From the NCBI GenBank assembly GCA_026710155.1, contig JAPORQ010000067.1:1-64000 (forward strand): a stretch of 64,000 nucleotides of DNA, in the 5' to 3' direction. The position numbers and the translations under genes are program-made. Positions 33,412 to 43,654 of the stretch are shown piece after piece. Position 1 is the stretch's first letter; every line of letters starts with the position of its first letter. Source of the stretch: Paracoccaceae bacterium. GTDB lineage: Bacteria; Pseudomonadota; Alphaproteobacteria; Rhodobacterales; Rhodobacteraceae. The notes beneath the pieces were generated by a model. That model searched no databases, was not told the origin of the DNA, and saw nothing but the letters and a program-made list of their open reading frames with translations.

Positions 33412-33621
33412 ATGAATGAACGCCATGGCAAGGGTTGGGCTCTATTGCGTGAAGATCTTGCCAAGCGTGACAAGAACATAGCAATCCAAATTTATGCCGT
33501 GGCGTTTGGAATCCTGGTAGTGATCATTGCCATTGGCGGAACGATCATCAGCCTTCTGGTCTTAAAACATCATAAATACTTTTCCCTTCAGACAATGATT
33601 TTTACTGGAAGTTGGAACTAG
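33412..33621 (+). CDS. Possible small single-pass membrane protein
   Basis: About 69 residues from MNERHGKGWALLREDLAKRD, with one strong hydrophobic segment (VAFGILVVIIAIGGTIISLL) and a short basic C-terminus. No family recognised and no good ribosome-binding site. It lies in a stretch with decayed genes between the 182-bp element and a LysM-like relic, so it may not be expressed. Confidence 0.3.
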   Translation: MNERHGKGWALLREDLAKRDKNIAIQIYAVAFGILVVIIAIGGTIISLLVLKHHKYFSLQTMIFTGSWN

Positions 33622-34427
33622 CCCGGCTTACAAAAGAGCGAAAGGTGATGGATCATTACTTGCCCATGCCATGGGTTGCAGGATTCCAAGAAGCTCGCAA
33701 ACCGTTTTGATAACAATGGCTGCACCAGTCATACCTTTCCAATGTCGATGACCATCAAAGCTCGATGAAACGATGAAATGCAGGACAGAGGGGGTACTAC
33801 GGCCAAGAGGTCCGAAGCGCAGACAAACGCTTGGGTTGCATTGCCCAAAAGGTCTATGGCGACAAGGAACGCCGATGGGAGTTGGCAAGTCTCAACAACA
33901 TCACGAAGGACACTCCCCGCAGGGTCGGCGACTGCCTGAAGGCCTTTGATGTGGAGTGGTGAGTGCAGGGGAATCCCTAAAAGCTTGAATCATAAATCAT
34001 AAAAAATGACGGTTTTAGTTGGTTTTTCGCAAATTCAGATCATCATTTGTTAAAGATGGGTTATTCTGTCCTTTATTTTGAGAATATTTTGAGTAATTAG
34101 ACTTATGGAACAAACTCCGAATCAGGTGTTTATTTCCTACCAGAAGGCAGGCGAGACCTAAATATTCAGGATTCGGAAAAGGGAATACCCCTGATCGGCG
34201 AAAAAAATACAAAGACCATTGGATCCATGTGAAAATAGACCTTTCATGCTATTGTCACAACAACATTTTTCCTGACCCAGTGAGCGATTGACATGGTAGC
34301 CTCCTTCCTTTCTCCCCTGTTCCGATCACCCGAAAAATGCTCCGCGAATTTCCCAGAGGTGGTTGCATGGCCAGATGGTTCTGGCCTTGTACCTTTTGCC
34401 CCTTGTGTGTCTGGTTATCGGTGGTTA
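33622..34427. other. Gene-poor region with decayed sequence
   Basis: About 800 bases without an intact gene. A LysM-like fragment is listed separately at 33801-33962; the remainder shows only short frames. Confidence 0.4.
33801..33962 (+). pseudogene. Possible LysM-domain C-terminal fragment
   Basis: A plus frame reads EVRSADKRLGCIAQKVYGDK and ERRWELASLNNITK before a stop at 33960-33962. The …IA.KVYGD…RW..LA.LN pattern is that of a LysM peptidoglycan-binding module. Nothing upstream extends it to a full protein. The match is short. Confidence 0.3.
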
Positions 34428-35128
34428 TCAGTTGATATCACAGCCCCAGTTGTCCCGAATTGAGGAGTAATCATAACTCACGGCATTGCTGTCAATCGTG
34501 ACGGTTCCGGTGGCAGGCCTACCACATAAACAATTACGAGCATCACGAGGGGTCAGGGGGCTGATCGAGAAGCACCCGTTGCTGCCGTTCAAAATGGAGA
34601 CATTGGTGATGGTGTAGGTGCCACCCGTCATGAAGCAGAATGTGTTAATGGGGTTACTAATTCCAAGCCCGGCTACATCCGCATAGTAAATCGCAACATA
34701 GGGCGTGGTCGCGGCTAAATCAAATCTGTTGGTTGTCCTATTAACCGCGTTTGTTGACGTGACCGTCCCCAATTCATCCGTTCTGACGGTAGCCCCTGTT
34801 CTGGTGTTGATCACTCTGAGTTCCATGGGAAACGAGGTGATTGAGGAACCATCCCCAAGCCGTCCCCTTAAAAATGAGTACGTAACCCCACTAATGTTAT
34901 TTGCAAAAATTGTCTGCGAGCCAGCAATATTGATCACACTTACGTTCAAGCCCAGATGAGAGCCATCAATGTTGTGGACATATCCACTCCCGCAGGCGGG
35001 CTGGCCAACCAGCCCCGGTGCGCTTATGGTCGTCTGCGCCCATCCTGGTGTGGCCAAGAACGCAAGCAATAAAAGGGCTATGAGTTTAAAGTATGTGAGT
35101 GGGGGGGGGTGATAAGCAATCGTTTCAT
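34428..35128 (-). CDS. Exported protein whose signal peptide is out of frame across a poly-C tract
   Basis: The long frame (34428-35069) gives 213 residues beginning LAFLATPGWAQTTISAPGL, clearly the end of a signal peptide with an AQ-T cleavage region, and has no good start of its own. Upstream, an ATG at 35128 with AGGAG at proper distance begins MKRLLIT, then enters nine C on the coding strand (35101-35109). Ten C (or seven) would join MKRLLIT-PP(P)-LTYFKLIALLLLAFLA in frame; nine puts it out of frame and translation stops. The mature part is Asn/Thr/Ser-rich with several Cys (PACGSGYVHN, GCFSISPLTPRDARNCLCG), as in surface or secreted proteins. Function unknown. Confidence 0.6.
35101..35109. 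repeat. Homopolymer tract (G9 on plus strand) in a coding start region
   Basis: Nine consecutive G (C on the coding strand) seven codons after the start of the exported-protein gene. Tract length determines whether the signal peptide is in frame, which is the classical layout for slipped-strand phase variation. It is equally the classical site of a sequencing error. Confidence 0.85.
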
Positions 35129-35741
35129 GAGTTTATTCTCCTTTGATGAATTGTTTTGGGAATTATAGCAGATTTGGTTGAGCAAGGGAATAAATTATTG
35201 CAAATCAATTTTTTGACACACTGGTTTAGTCAAAATTTCCTGATCAGGGGAGATTGCAGGATGAATTTGAAAGTGAGAACAGAATTGTTGCATTGCATCC
35301 AGAGGAAGCCGAGGATCAGGCCGTCGATCCCATCATGCGCATTTGCGTACTTTACGTGGCAGATGACAACCGGCTTGTTCCGGACAAGGTTGTAGCCGTG
35401 GTTGGTCCCTTGCGAAATCGTATCAGTCAAACAACCAACGGTTTGGACCGGTTTCCCATTCTTGCCTTCATGATTCAAGTAGAAGCAGGTCTTGCCACCA
35501 GCTGATCTTATTGAAATTTCCCTGGAATTGTTTAACCGCGACCAATCGCGTCAGGCGAAACAGAAGAGGCCCGTGAGTACTGCCTATATTGCTATCCAGC
35601 CCAAAATAATTCCTGTATCCAAGACCATAGAAGATTCTTTGTTCATTAGCACCCTTGCCAACAGATTTCTCATCTCCCAGATTTCCGGCTTCATTCTGGC
35701 TATTGCCGTTAATATTCAAGATCATTCAAATATGAAATGAG
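35129..35741. other. Intergenic stretch without confident gene
   Basis: About 610 bases. An 83-codon plus frame (35254-35505, containing MRICVLYVADDNRLVPDKVV) is the best candidate but lacks family features; it may be a relic. The remainder is AT-rich. Confidence 0.35.
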
Positions 35742-36269
35742 CTATTCGAAAATCTCCTCTGGGTCCACACCCCAGAGATTGGTTTTTTGAACCCAGCCCT
35801 TGAAGCCATTTGATTCTATTTCGCACCAATCCAGTTTGCATTTCAGGACATCACCTATCACTTTTTCCTCGGCCAGGGCAATTGTTCTTGAATTTTCTAT
35901 CGGCTGTGCCTTGAGAGGAGTATTGTCCCTTGTGGTCAACACCGTTCTTTTTCCTGTCAAAAGGGAGGAAAACATCCAACCCCCGATACCATCCTGAGTT
36001 TCTACAAATCGCCAGTTCCCATCCTCATCAAGTACTCGAAAAGGTATCCCGGGTTTTGTGAATACCCAATTGACAGCATATGTTTGATTACTGCCCTTTC
36101 TGGCATTGCCCCGGGTTGCTTTCATTGAAACATACCTTGGAATGGGCAATCCGGTTTCCTCGCCAAGTTTGGTCTCCTCCGCTGCAATCTCTGCTTCCTG
36201 GGAAAAGGAAATACTTGGGTATCCGAAAAACAACATCATCAAAAAAAATAACTTTATTGTCTGCTTCAT
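35742..36269 (-). CDS. Exported bacterial SH3-domain protein
   Basis: 175 residues with a signal peptide (KLFFLMMLFFGYPSISFSQ). The mature part carries two SH3-like repeats: GLPIPRYVSMKATRGNARKG through GGWMFSSLLTGKRTVLTT, and APIENS-like PIENSRTIALAEEKVIGDVL through GWVQKTNLWGV. This is the conserved Rhodobacterales form, in which the protein sits divergently from a 2-hydroxyacid dehydrogenase gene, as here. Probably periplasmic and wall-associated; the exact role is unknown. Confidence 0.87.
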   Translation of the reverse strand: MKQTIKLFFLMMLFFGYPSISFSQEAEIAAEETKLGEETGLPIPRYVSMKATRGNARKGSNQTYAVNWVFTKPGIPFRVLDEDGNWRFVETQDGIGGWMFSSLLTGKRTVLTTRDNTPLKAQPIENSRTIALAEEKVIGDVLKCKLDWCEIESNGFKGWVQKTNLWGVDPEEIFE

Positions 36270-36386
36270 TGTTTTTTATCTTAAAGATTGGTGGAATGAC
36301 TAAAATTAATAACTATTCATTATGTAGGTGAACCTGACAATTTGATATATTAGTTTGAAATTTATTTTCCATGTTGGACTAGCTAT

Positions 36387-37373
36387 ATGGCCAAATCAAA
36401 GTTGAACGTAGTTCTTACCAGAAAACTGCCAGATATTGTGGAAACCCGAATGTCTGAGCTATTCAATGTCAAGGTCAGGGATGATGATCATCCGATGACA
36501 AGAAATGAATTGGCTGCAGCAATGGCTTGGTGTGACGTTTTGGTACCAACCATTACCGATTCAATTGATCAGTCCCTGTTGGCCCATGCTGGTGATTCCC
36601 TTGGTTTGATTGCCAATTATGGTGCAGGATTTGATAATATAGATATTCAGACCGCAAGATTGCGAAACATCCTTGTTTCGAATACACCGGGAGTGAATTC
36701 GGAGGATACTGCTGATATGGCCATCTGCCTGATGCTGGCAGTAACCAGAAGGTTGCGTGAGGGTTTCAGGCAAATGAAGAAGGGGGAATGGCAGGGCTGG
36801 GCCCCAACGGCATTAATGGGCACTCGGCTTGGCGGCAAACGATTGGGTATCCTGGGTTTGGGCAGGATTGGTACTGCCGTTGCAAGGCGTGCCAAGGTGT
36901 TTGGGATGCAAATCCATTACCACAATCGGAAAAAGGTTCACAAGGATTTGGAGCATGAACTGGATGCTACCCATTGGGAAAGTCTGGATCAAATGGTGAG
37001 TCGCATGGATATCATTTCCATCAATTGCCCCCATACTCCTTCGACCTTTCACCTGATGAATGCCCGTCGTCTGAAACTTCTAAAACACAATGCCATCATT
37101 GTCAACACTTCAAGGGGAGAGGTCATTGACCAGAATGCCCTCACCAGAATGCTGCGCAAAGGGGACATAGCCGGGGCAGGCCTGGATGTTTTTGAAAAAG
37201 GCAATGAAATCAACCCACGATTGATGAATCTGGATAATGTTGTGCTTTTGCCTCATATTGGTTCAGCCACCCTTGAAGGAAGGGTTGAAATGGGGGAAAA
37301 GGTACTCATCAATATCAAAACCTTTGAAGATGGCCACCGACCGCCGGATCTTGTCGTTCCCAGCATGATGTAA
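36387..37373 (+). CDS. D-2-hydroxyacid dehydrogenase (glyoxylate/hydroxypyruvate reductase type)
   Basis: 328 residues. The NAD site is GKRLGILGLGRIGTAVARRA. Catalytic residues are Arg in INTSRGEVIDQ-like VNTSRGEVIDQNAL, Glu in LDVFEKGNEINPRL and His in VLLPHIGSATLEGR. The enzyme reduces glyoxylate, hydroxypyruvate or related 2-oxoacids in the cytoplasm. Divergent from the SH3 gene with about 115 bp of shared promoter region, and convergent with moeB. Confidence 0.92.
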   Translation: MAKSKLNVVLTRKLPDIVETRMSELFNVKVRDDDHPMTRNELAAAMAWCDVLVPTITDSIDQSLLAHAGDSLGLIANYGAGFDNIDIQTARLRNILVSNTPGVNSEDTADMAICLMLAVTRRLREGFRQMKKGEWQGWAPTALMGTRLGGKRLGILGLGRIGTAVARRAKVFGMQIHYHNRKKVHKDLEHELDATHWESLDQMVSRMDIISINCPHTPSTFHLMNARRLKLLKHNAIIVNTSRGEVIDQNALTRMLRKGDIAGAGLDVFEKGNEINPRLMNLDNVVLLPHIGSATLEGRVEMGEKVLINIKTFEDGHRPPDLVVPSMM

Positions 37374-37383
37374 TTGCAGGGAC

Positions 37384-38202
37384 CTAAACCATTTCAACTC
37401 CACAAGCAGGACAGCCCTTCCTGTATGCTGTTCTGATTGTCCTGGCTTCACCATAGAGGGCGTCCCAAATCAACAATCTCCTTTCCAGGATTTTACCAGC
37501 ACCGGTAATCAACTTGATGGTTTCTGATGCCATAATCGTACCGATAACACCTGGCAAGGAACCCAAGACACCAAGTTCAGAACAGGTCAGGGCCATTTCT
37601 CCGGTCGGTTCCTCAGGAAAAATGCATTCATAACATGGTTTGCCCATAAATACGGAGACCTGCCCCTCCCACTGGCTAATGGCACCAAAGACAAGGGGTA
37701 TGCCGTTTTTCACACAGCATCTGTTGACAACCTTTCGAATGGCAAAACTGTCCGTTCCATCAACAACCACATCACAATTCCCCATAAGATAGTCTACGTT
37801 TGCTTCATCAAGAGGATAATCGTGAATTGAAATGCCCGTATGGGGATTTTGTTTCAACAACTTTTCCCTGGCACTTTCAACCTTGGACAATCCCACTTGG
37901 GTTTCATCGAAAATAACCTGTCTCTGGAGATTCGATATATTGACCTTGTCAAAATCCACCAGCCTGATTTCACCTACTCCAGCTGCATTGAGATACTGCA
38001 GGACTGACGTTCCCAATCCACCTGCCCCGATTACCAGAACCGTAGCATTTTTCAACTTGGCCTGACCGTATCCTCCGATATCCCTGAGAACAATATGCCT
38101 TGCATAACGCTGCAATTCATTGGGTGAAATTTTTTTTGTGGTTGCTTTTTCAGTCAAGGTGAACCTGGATCGATTTACCGAATGATCTTCTCCACCATTC
38201 AA
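37384..38202 (-). CDS. moeB: MoeB/ThiF-family adenylyltransferase
   Basis: 272 residues. It has the E1-like layout: RYARHIVLRDIGGYGQAKLK, the ATP loop VLVIGAGGLGTSVLQYLNAA, DFDKVNISNLQRQVIF with the R finger, and the zinc-binding pairs CYECIFPE and CPACG. It activates the C-terminal glycine of MoaD or ThiS for sulfur transfer. No rhodanese domain is fused. Located just downstream of dut and coaBC on the same strand; the order coaBC-dut-moeB is common in this group. Confidence 0.9.
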   Translation of the reverse strand: MNGGEDHSVNRSRFTLTEKATTKKISPNELQRYARHIVLRDIGGYGQAKLKNATVLVIGAGGLGTSVLQYLNAAGVGEIRLVDFDKVNISNLQRQVIFDETQVGLSKVESAREKLLKQNPHTGISIHDYPLDEANVDYLMGNCDVVVDGTDSFAIRKVVNRCCVKNGIPLVFGAISQWEGQVSVFMGKPCYECIFPEEPTGEMALTCSELGVLGSLPGVIGTIMASETIKLITGAGKILERRLLIWDALYGEARTIRTAYRKGCPACGVEMV

Positions 38203-38252
38203 AATGGATGTTAAGCAATATTTGTTTGCCTGTCATTATCTTCAAGGAACCC

Positions 38253-38714
38253 CTAACTGCCGGTTGAGCCGAATCCTCCCTCGTTCCGCATTGTTGGGGG
38301 CAGGGTGTCTACTTCTACGATACTGACTGATTCCACCTTGCAAATGACCAGTTGGGCAATCCTGTCACCATGTCCAATCTGGAATTCCTTTTGCCCAAGG
38401 TTGATCAGTATAATACCTACCTCACCACGATAGTCACTGTCTATTGTTCCAGGTGAATTCAATATTGAAATTCCATTTTTCAAAGCCAATCCCGATCTAG
38501 GTCGAATCTGCCCCTCATAACCATTGGGAATGTCAATTTTCAAACCTGTTGGAATCAGCCGCCTTTCACCAGGTCCGAGTGAAATGCCATCTGCACGATT
38601 ATCTTTTTCCAGACTTGCCCTGAGATCCATCCCGGCAGAATGTTGCGTTGCTCGTGCCGGCAAGGCAATAGCAGGGTCGCTGCCCTGTACCCTGGCAATG
38701 GTTAGGGTAACCAA
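38253..38714 (-). CDS. dut: Deoxyuridine 5'-triphosphate nucleotidohydrolase
   Basis: 153 residues if started at the TTG at 38714, one base after the coaBC stop; AGGAAAGGA inside the coaBC end provides the ribosome-binding site, and this gives the usual dUTPase length. A longer frame to 38804 would lie inside coaBC. All five trimeric dUTPase motifs are present: [44 protein letters not shown] and [11 protein letters not shown]. It removes dUTP and supplies dUMP for thymidylate. Translationally coupled to coaBC. Confidence 0.93.
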   Translation of the reverse strand: MVTLTIARVQGSDPAIALPARATQHSAGMDLRASLEKDNRADGISLGPGERRLIPTGLKIDIPNGYEGQIRPRSGLALKNGISILNSPGTIDSDYRGEVGIILINLGQKEFQIGHGDRIAQLVICKVESVSIVEVDTLPPTMRNEGGFGSTGS

Positions 38715-38715
38715 G

Positions 38716-39924
38716 TCAGGTTCCTTTCCTGTTGATATGTTGGTAAATCCGGTCGGCAAGCCTTGCTCCGACTTCCTTCTTAGACATCCTTGGCCATTTG
38801 TCATTTTCAGTACGACTCAGAAACAGCACTTCATTGAAGTCACCCCCCATCGTGTCGGATTCCTTCCCTATGTCATTTCCCAATATCCAATCACAGCCCT
38901 TCTTTGCAAGCTTCTTGGCTGCATTGACCTTCAAATGATTTGTTTCTGCTGCAAAACCCACGACCAATCTTGGCCTGTTTTTTACATCCCTTGAGATCAC
39001 TTGAAGAATATCCGGATTTTGAACAAAGGAAAGGTCCAAACTTTGTGACTTATTTTGCTTTTTCAATTTGTGATCAGAGTACTCGGCTATTTTCCAGTCG
39101 GATACCGCTGCCGCAGAAACAAAGACATCTGCCGGTAGGGAACTGGTTGCTGCTTGCAACATTTCATCAGCGGAATTGACTTGGATAATTTCCATCCCTC
39201 CTTGAGGCAGTGAACTGCCGGGTCCGGCAATAAATACAACTTCAAAACCTTTCTCATAAAGTGCGTTGGCTATTTCGCCACCCTGTTTGCCTGAAGAATG
39301 GTTGGATATGTATCTTACGGGATCTATCGCCTCTCTCGTCGGCCCCGAGGTAACTATGGCCCTGTAATTTCTTTCGCAAGGAGGCTCTAACCTACGTTCA
39401 ACCTCAGCAATCATTTCGACCGACTCAAGCATCCTGCCCATGCCGTACTCACCACATGCCATCGAACCATTGGTTGGTCCGATAAACTCGTATCCATAGG
39501 TTTTCAGTCGTTCAATGTTGGCCTGGGTCGCACGGTTTTCCCACATTCTGACATTCATGGCTGGTGCAAATACCACTTTGGTGGTGGTTGCAAGAATTAT
39601 TGCCGAGGCTAAATCATTGGCCAGGCCGTTGGCTGCCTTGGCCATAAAATCTGCTGTTGCAGGAGCAACGACTATCAAGTCTGCCCAACGGGCCAATTCT
39701 ATATGGCTGAAATGCGCTTCGTTCTCGGGATCGAACAGATCAGTGGGAACATTGTTTCCAGTGAGCGATGCAACCGCCAAGGGTGTAATGAAATGTTCTC
39801 CCGCCTTGGTTAGTATCCCTCTGACTTCGAGGTTTCTTTCCTTCAACCTGCGGATGAAATCCAATGATTTATAGGAGGCAATCCCACCGCCTACAATCAT
39901 CAGGATTTTTTTCCGATCATTCAT
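38716..39924 (-). CDS. coaBC: Bifunctional phosphopantothenoylcysteine decarboxylase/synthetase
   Basis: 402 residues. The N-terminal flavin-dependent CoaC domain has [40 protein letters not shown], the substrate-clamp [11 protein letters not shown] and the active-site loop [11 protein letters not shown]. The CoaB domain has [20 protein letters not shown] and the CTP-site Lys region DHKLKKQNK followed by FVQNPDILQ. It performs two consecutive steps of coenzyme A synthesis. Overlaps dut's ribosome-binding site. Confidence 0.95.
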   Translation of the reverse strand: MNDRKKILMIVGGGIASYKSLDFIRRLKERNLEVRGILTKAGEHFITPLAVASLTGNNVPTDLFDPENEAHFSHIELARWADLIVVAPATADFMAKAANGLANDLASAIILATTTKVVFAPAMNVRMWENRATQANIERLKTYGYEFIGPTNGSMACGEYGMGRMLESVEMIAEVERRLEPPCERNYRAIVTSGPTREAIDPVRYISNHSSGKQGGEIANALYEKGFEVVFIAGPGSSLPQGGMEIIQVNSADEMLQAATSSLPADVFVSAAAVSDWKIAEYSDHKLKKQNKSQSLDLSFVQNPDILQVISRDVKNRPRLVVGFAAETNHLKVNAAKKLAKKGCDWILGNDIGKESDTMGGDFNEVLFLSRTENDKWPRMSKKEVGARLADRIYQHINRKGT

Positions 39925-40145
39925 TTCATTGCCTATCCCTTATTGCATCCCTTACAAAATATATCATAAACGAATGAATGTTAAGGTGGTTGATCTGATG
40001 AACTTCATCAACCATTAAAAGTTTGGTTCAATTTTCCCTTGTCTTGGTATAAACACACCAGGTTTTTATGGTAAGTCGGTATTTTACTCAAACCCATGAT
40101 TTTTTGTGGAATTAAATTCTATTATTTAACCAAGGCTGTCAGAAA
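39925..40145. promoter_or_regulatory. Divergent promoter region coaBC / soxA
   Basis: About 220 AT-rich bases between two divergent genes must hold promoters in both directions. No recognised operator or riboswitch. Confidence 0.4.
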
Positions 40146-43004
40146 ATGAGCGGATTCAGGATACCTGAACGGGGTTCCATTGACAAAAACTCCCCATTGT
40201 CCTTCCAACTTGACAACAGGGTTTATACTGGATTCAAGGGTGATACTGTCGCTTCAGCCTTATTGGCATCAGGGGAAAGGGTTTTCGGAAGAAGTTTCAA
40301 GCTTCATCGCCCCAGGGGCATATGGGGTATGGGCAATGAAGAGCCTAATATATTTTTGGATGCTACCCGAAATGGCAAAACAACTCCCAACCTCAGGGCG
40401 ACATTGATACCATTGACAGACAACCTTGTGCTTAAATCCTCAAATTCATGGCCCAACGCGCGGAAGGATTGGCTGGGTTCATTGGATTTGCTGCGAAAAT
40501 TCGTTCCACCAGGATTTTACTACAAGACATTTATCCAACCCAATTGGTTGTTTTGGGAGCCTTTGATCAGGAGATTGGCAGGTATTGGTCATCTTGATCC
40601 AGAAAATCACCCAATGAACATGACGGCTAAAATCACCCATCACTGTCCCTTGCTGGTCGTGGGTGGAGGTGCTGCCGGACTGGCGGCTGCCGAAGCTGCA
40701 GCTGATGATGGCATTCCAGTCTGGTTGATTGATGAAGGCGTGGAATTGGGCGGTTCGCTGCAATGGCGAGGAAATGCTCCCTTTGATATGCCATGGCGTG
40801 AGTGGGTTGACAGGGTCAGTTCAAAGATATTGTCTGCCGGTGGCAGAATTCTAAACAATACGGTTGTCTGGGGTGTTTTTGACCACCACCATTTTGCCGC
40901 CTGGGAAAAAAGAAGGAGTGGACCTGATCGCTTTTGGCGATTGAGATCGGAAAAGGTGATTTTGGCAACAGGTGCCATTGAACGTCCCTTGTGGTTCATC
41001 AATAACGATCTACCGGGAATCATGTCTGCCGAAGCAGCCTATCACTATCTGGAAAAATTCGGTGTTGTGCCCGGTAAAAAAATTGTCATCGCAACTGGCA
41101 ATGATTACTCTTACATTCTGGCAGGGAAATTTGTTGAAGCCGGTTCAAGTGTTACCTTGCTTGATGCCAGGGATTATCCGCAGGAGATGCCGCCCGAAGG
41201 GGTGGATCTATTAACCAGCGAACAGGTGATGGAAGTTCAGGGATCAAAACAGATTGAGCTCATCAAGACCGTCAATCGAAAATTCGAAGCGGATACCCTT
41301 CTTGTATCGGGCGGCTTCACACCTTCTGTTCACTTATGGATGCAGGCCGGAGGGAAATTGAAATGGGATTCCAAGTCTGATGCCCTGATTGCAGAAAACA
41401 ATCTTCAACATGTTGCAACCGCTGGTGCAGCCAATGGCAAATTTGATTTCATGGACGTTTTGGCCGATGGATATCGAGCTGGCGGTGGCAAAAACATCGA
41501 GGAAATGTTGCCCGGTAATGGCAAGATACATTTCCTTTATCCCTTTCGACCAAACCGAACCGGATCAGATCGAATTTGGGTGGATTGTTTTAATGATGTA
41601 ACCCTTGCCGATGTTGAAAATGTCTTTGATGAGGGGTACTCCGAAGTTGAACATCTTAAGCGATATACAACCCTTGGTATGGCAGCCGACCAAGGAAAAA
41701 CCTCCAATCTGGCAGGAATTTTTCTCCTTTCAGATCTTTCCGGTGAGCCAATAGAAGCAATTGGAACAACCACGTTCAGACCGCCCTATGTACCCATACC
41801 ACTCACTACCATTTCAGGGCAAAGACATGGTGCCAAGTTCAATCCCCTGAAACGTTTGGAACTTGAGCCTTTTCACCGCGACATTGGTGCGGATTTTCGA
41901 GAATATGGCGGTTGGTTGCGACCTTCAAAGTATGTGGAGGGGGACGGGATTGAGGCTGCCAGGACAGAGGCCAAAATTGCCAGAGAAAAGGTTGTTTTGT
42001 TCGATGCCTCTCCCCTTGGTAAAATCGAGGTCATCGGACCTGACGCCGGCAAACTTCTCGATTATTGTTTTTATATACGGGTTTCAAATCTGAAATCTGG
42101 TAAAATCAGGTATAATTTCATGCTGACCGAAGGGGGCATCATATTGGACGATGGGATTGTCCTGAAATTGGATGACAATCGTTATATCGTATCTGCTTCC
42201 AGTTCCCATGTGGAAGTTATCAGACTCAATTTGGAGGAAGCCAGGCAGGACAGGTTTGGTGATTCAATCTTGGCGGTTCATGACACCACCCACAACTGGG
42301 CGACCCTGACGGCTGCAGGCCCCATGGCTGCCGAAGTACTTAAGCTATCAGGCTTGCCGGATTACTCCCGGATTGACGCCATGCCCCACATGTCGGTAAT
42401 CGAAACCGGTTCCTGCGATTTGCATTACAGAATAGCCAGAGTCAGTTTCACTGGTGAACAATCCTATGAGATTTCCGTACCGGCTGGCCATGTAGGACAC
42501 TTGCTGGAACAGGTCTATCCTGTCGTCATCAACATGGGTGGGGCCTTTATCGGTGTCGAAGCCTCCGCATTGTTGAGGGCTGAAAAAGGTTATATACTGG
42601 TCGGCAAGGATACCGACGGATCAACCATGCCCCAGGATTTGGGCATTTCTGGCCCAATGCACAGACGTAAGGATGAATTTCTGGGTAAGAGATCGCTCTT
42701 TTCAATCGAGGGAAAAAGAACTGACCGCAGACAACTGGTTGGAATCAAGGTTGATCATGACCATCCCGTTCTTCCTACGGGTGCCCACCTTGTACCTGCA
42801 AAAGGTCCACGACGATCACTGGGATTCATCACATCAAGTTACTTCAGCCCCAACCTCAATCAGCCAATTGCCCTGGCACTATGTGAAAACGGGTTGGCTA
42901 GGATGGGACAGGGGATCGGGATATTCAACAGGGACAAGGTACATCAAGGCAAGATTTGTTCGCCCTGTTTTTTTGACATTGATGGAGAACGGCTCAATGG
43001 ATGA
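40146..43004 (+). CDS. soxA: Heterotetrameric sarcosine oxidase, alpha subunit
   Basis: 952 residues. The N-terminal 2Fe2S-fold domain (FKGDTVASALLASGERVFGR, SFKLHRPRGIWGMGNEEPN) lacks cluster cysteines, as in all SoxA. A pyridine-nucleotide-disulfide reductase-like domain follows with HHCPLLVVGGGAAGLAAAEA and EKVILATGAIERPL. The C-terminal GcvT-like half includes TGEQSYEISVPAGHVGHLLE. SoxA binds NAD and folate and, with the beta, gamma and delta subunits, oxidises sarcosine to glycine, formaldehyde equivalents and H2O2. Here it is first in the pair soxA-soxG; the usual upstream soxB and soxD are not adjacent. Confidence 0.92.
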   Translation: MSGFRIPERGSIDKNSPLSFQLDNRVYTGFKGDTVASALLASGERVFGRSFKLHRPRGIWGMGNEEPNIFLDATRNGKTTPNLRATLIPLTDNLVLKSSNSWPNARKDWLGSLDLLRKFVPPGFYYKTFIQPNWLFWEPLIRRLAGIGHLDPENHPMNMTAKITHHCPLLVVGGGAAGLAAAEAAADDGIPVWLIDEGVELGGSLQWRGNAPFDMPWREWVDRVSSKILSAGGRILNNTVVWGVFDHHHFAAWEKRRSGPDRFWRLRSEKVILATGAIERPLWFINNDLPGIMSAEAAYHYLEKFGVVPGKKIVIATGNDYSYILAGKFVEAGSSVTLLDARDYPQEMPPEGVDLLTSEQVMEVQGSKQIELIKTVNRKFEADTLLVSGGFTPSVHLWMQAGGKLKWDSKSDALIAENNLQHVATAGAANGKFDFMDVLADGYRAGGGKNIEEMLPGNGKIHFLYPFRPNRTGSDRIWVDCFNDVTLADVENVFDEGYSEVEHLKRYTTLGMAADQGKTSNLAGIFLLSDLSGEPIEAIGTTTFRPPYVPIPLTTISGQRHGAKFNPLKRLELEPFHRDIGADFREYGGWLRPSKYVEGDGIEAARTEAKIAREKVVLFDASPLGKIEVIGPDAGKLLDYCFYIRVSNLKSGKIRYNFMLTEGGIILDDGIVLKLDDNRYIVSASSSHVEVIRLNLEEARQDRFGDSILAVHDTTHNWATLTAAGPMAAEVLKLSGLPDYSRIDAMPHMSVIETGSCDLHYRIARVSFTGEQSYEISVPAGHVGHLLEQVYPVVINMGGAFIGVEASALLRAEKGYILVGKDTDGSTMPQDLGISGPMHRRKDEFLGKRSLFSIEGKRTDRRQLVGIKVDHDHPVLPTGAHLVPAKGPRRSLGFITSSYFSPNLNQPIALALCENGLARMGQGIGIFNRDKVHQGKICSPCFFDIDGERLNG

Positions 43005-43527
43005 GAAGCACTGGGAATGGCGTGATTTAAAAGAGGGGGTGATCTTCTCCAAGGAGGGGTTCAGGTTAACCATGATGCCCCCGAGGGGAAACCTCCTGCT
43101 ATCGGGAAATCTGTCCAGAGCTTTCAGTCATCTTAACCTGGATGTTCCATTGCTGGGTATGGATGGAATTGCCAAGGATGATTTTGCCCTTGCAACAGGT
43201 GCAAAAAAGTGTTTGCTGTCCACAAGGCAAAGAATTGAAGTGGAGAATGGCTGGTTTGAAAAGGGATTCATGATCTCTTCTGCCGACTTTCAGTGGAAAC
43301 AGCTTCACCTTGAGGGTTCTGCCACAAGAATGGTTTTGGCACAAGGCATCATGAACGAATTGACTTCAAGATCCTGTATCACAATGGTCTTTGGCAAGGT
43401 CTCCCTGGTTGTACAATCAGAATCAGGTTATTTTCTGTTTGTTGAATCCCCTTATCTGCAATATTTCATCGACTGTCTGGACTCATGTGACCTGATTGAG
43501 GTTGCGAATTCTCCCATGAAGAATTGA
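42997..43527 (+). CDS. soxG: Sarcosine oxidase gamma subunit
   Basis: 176 residues from the ATG at 42997, which overlaps the soxA stop by eight bases. GcvT-like small subunit with the features GAKKCLLSTRQRIEVENGWF-type middle strands and a C-terminal LTSRSCITMVFGKVSLVVQ segment that resembles the SoxG pattern …SRC..T.FGK…. Divergence from textbook SoxG is considerable, but position and overlap with soxA support the call. It stabilises the complex between the alpha and beta subunits. Confidence 0.8.
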   Translation: MDEKHWEWRDLKEGVIFSKEGFRLTMMPPRGNLLLSGNLSRAFSHLNLDVPLLGMDGIAKDDFALATGAKKCLLSTRQRIEVENGWFEKGFMISSADFQWKQLHLEGSATRMVLAQGIMNELTSRSCITMVFGKVSLVVQSESGYFLFVESPYLQYFIDCLDSCDLIEVANSPMKN

Positions 43528-43654
43528 GAAAAGCATGGTTTTGAAAAGCGTCACATTCCCTGATCATGATTTTGTCATTGCTTCGAAATTGAACCAGGAA
43601 ACTCCTGACTGCCAATGCAACCGCAATCATGCCGTTGACAAGGATATTTGAAAC

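Noticed and set aside
35254..35505. 83-codon plus frame as a gene
   Set aside because: Acidic and plausible in composition but without ribosome-binding site, family motif or operon partner; kept only as a note in the intergenic entry.
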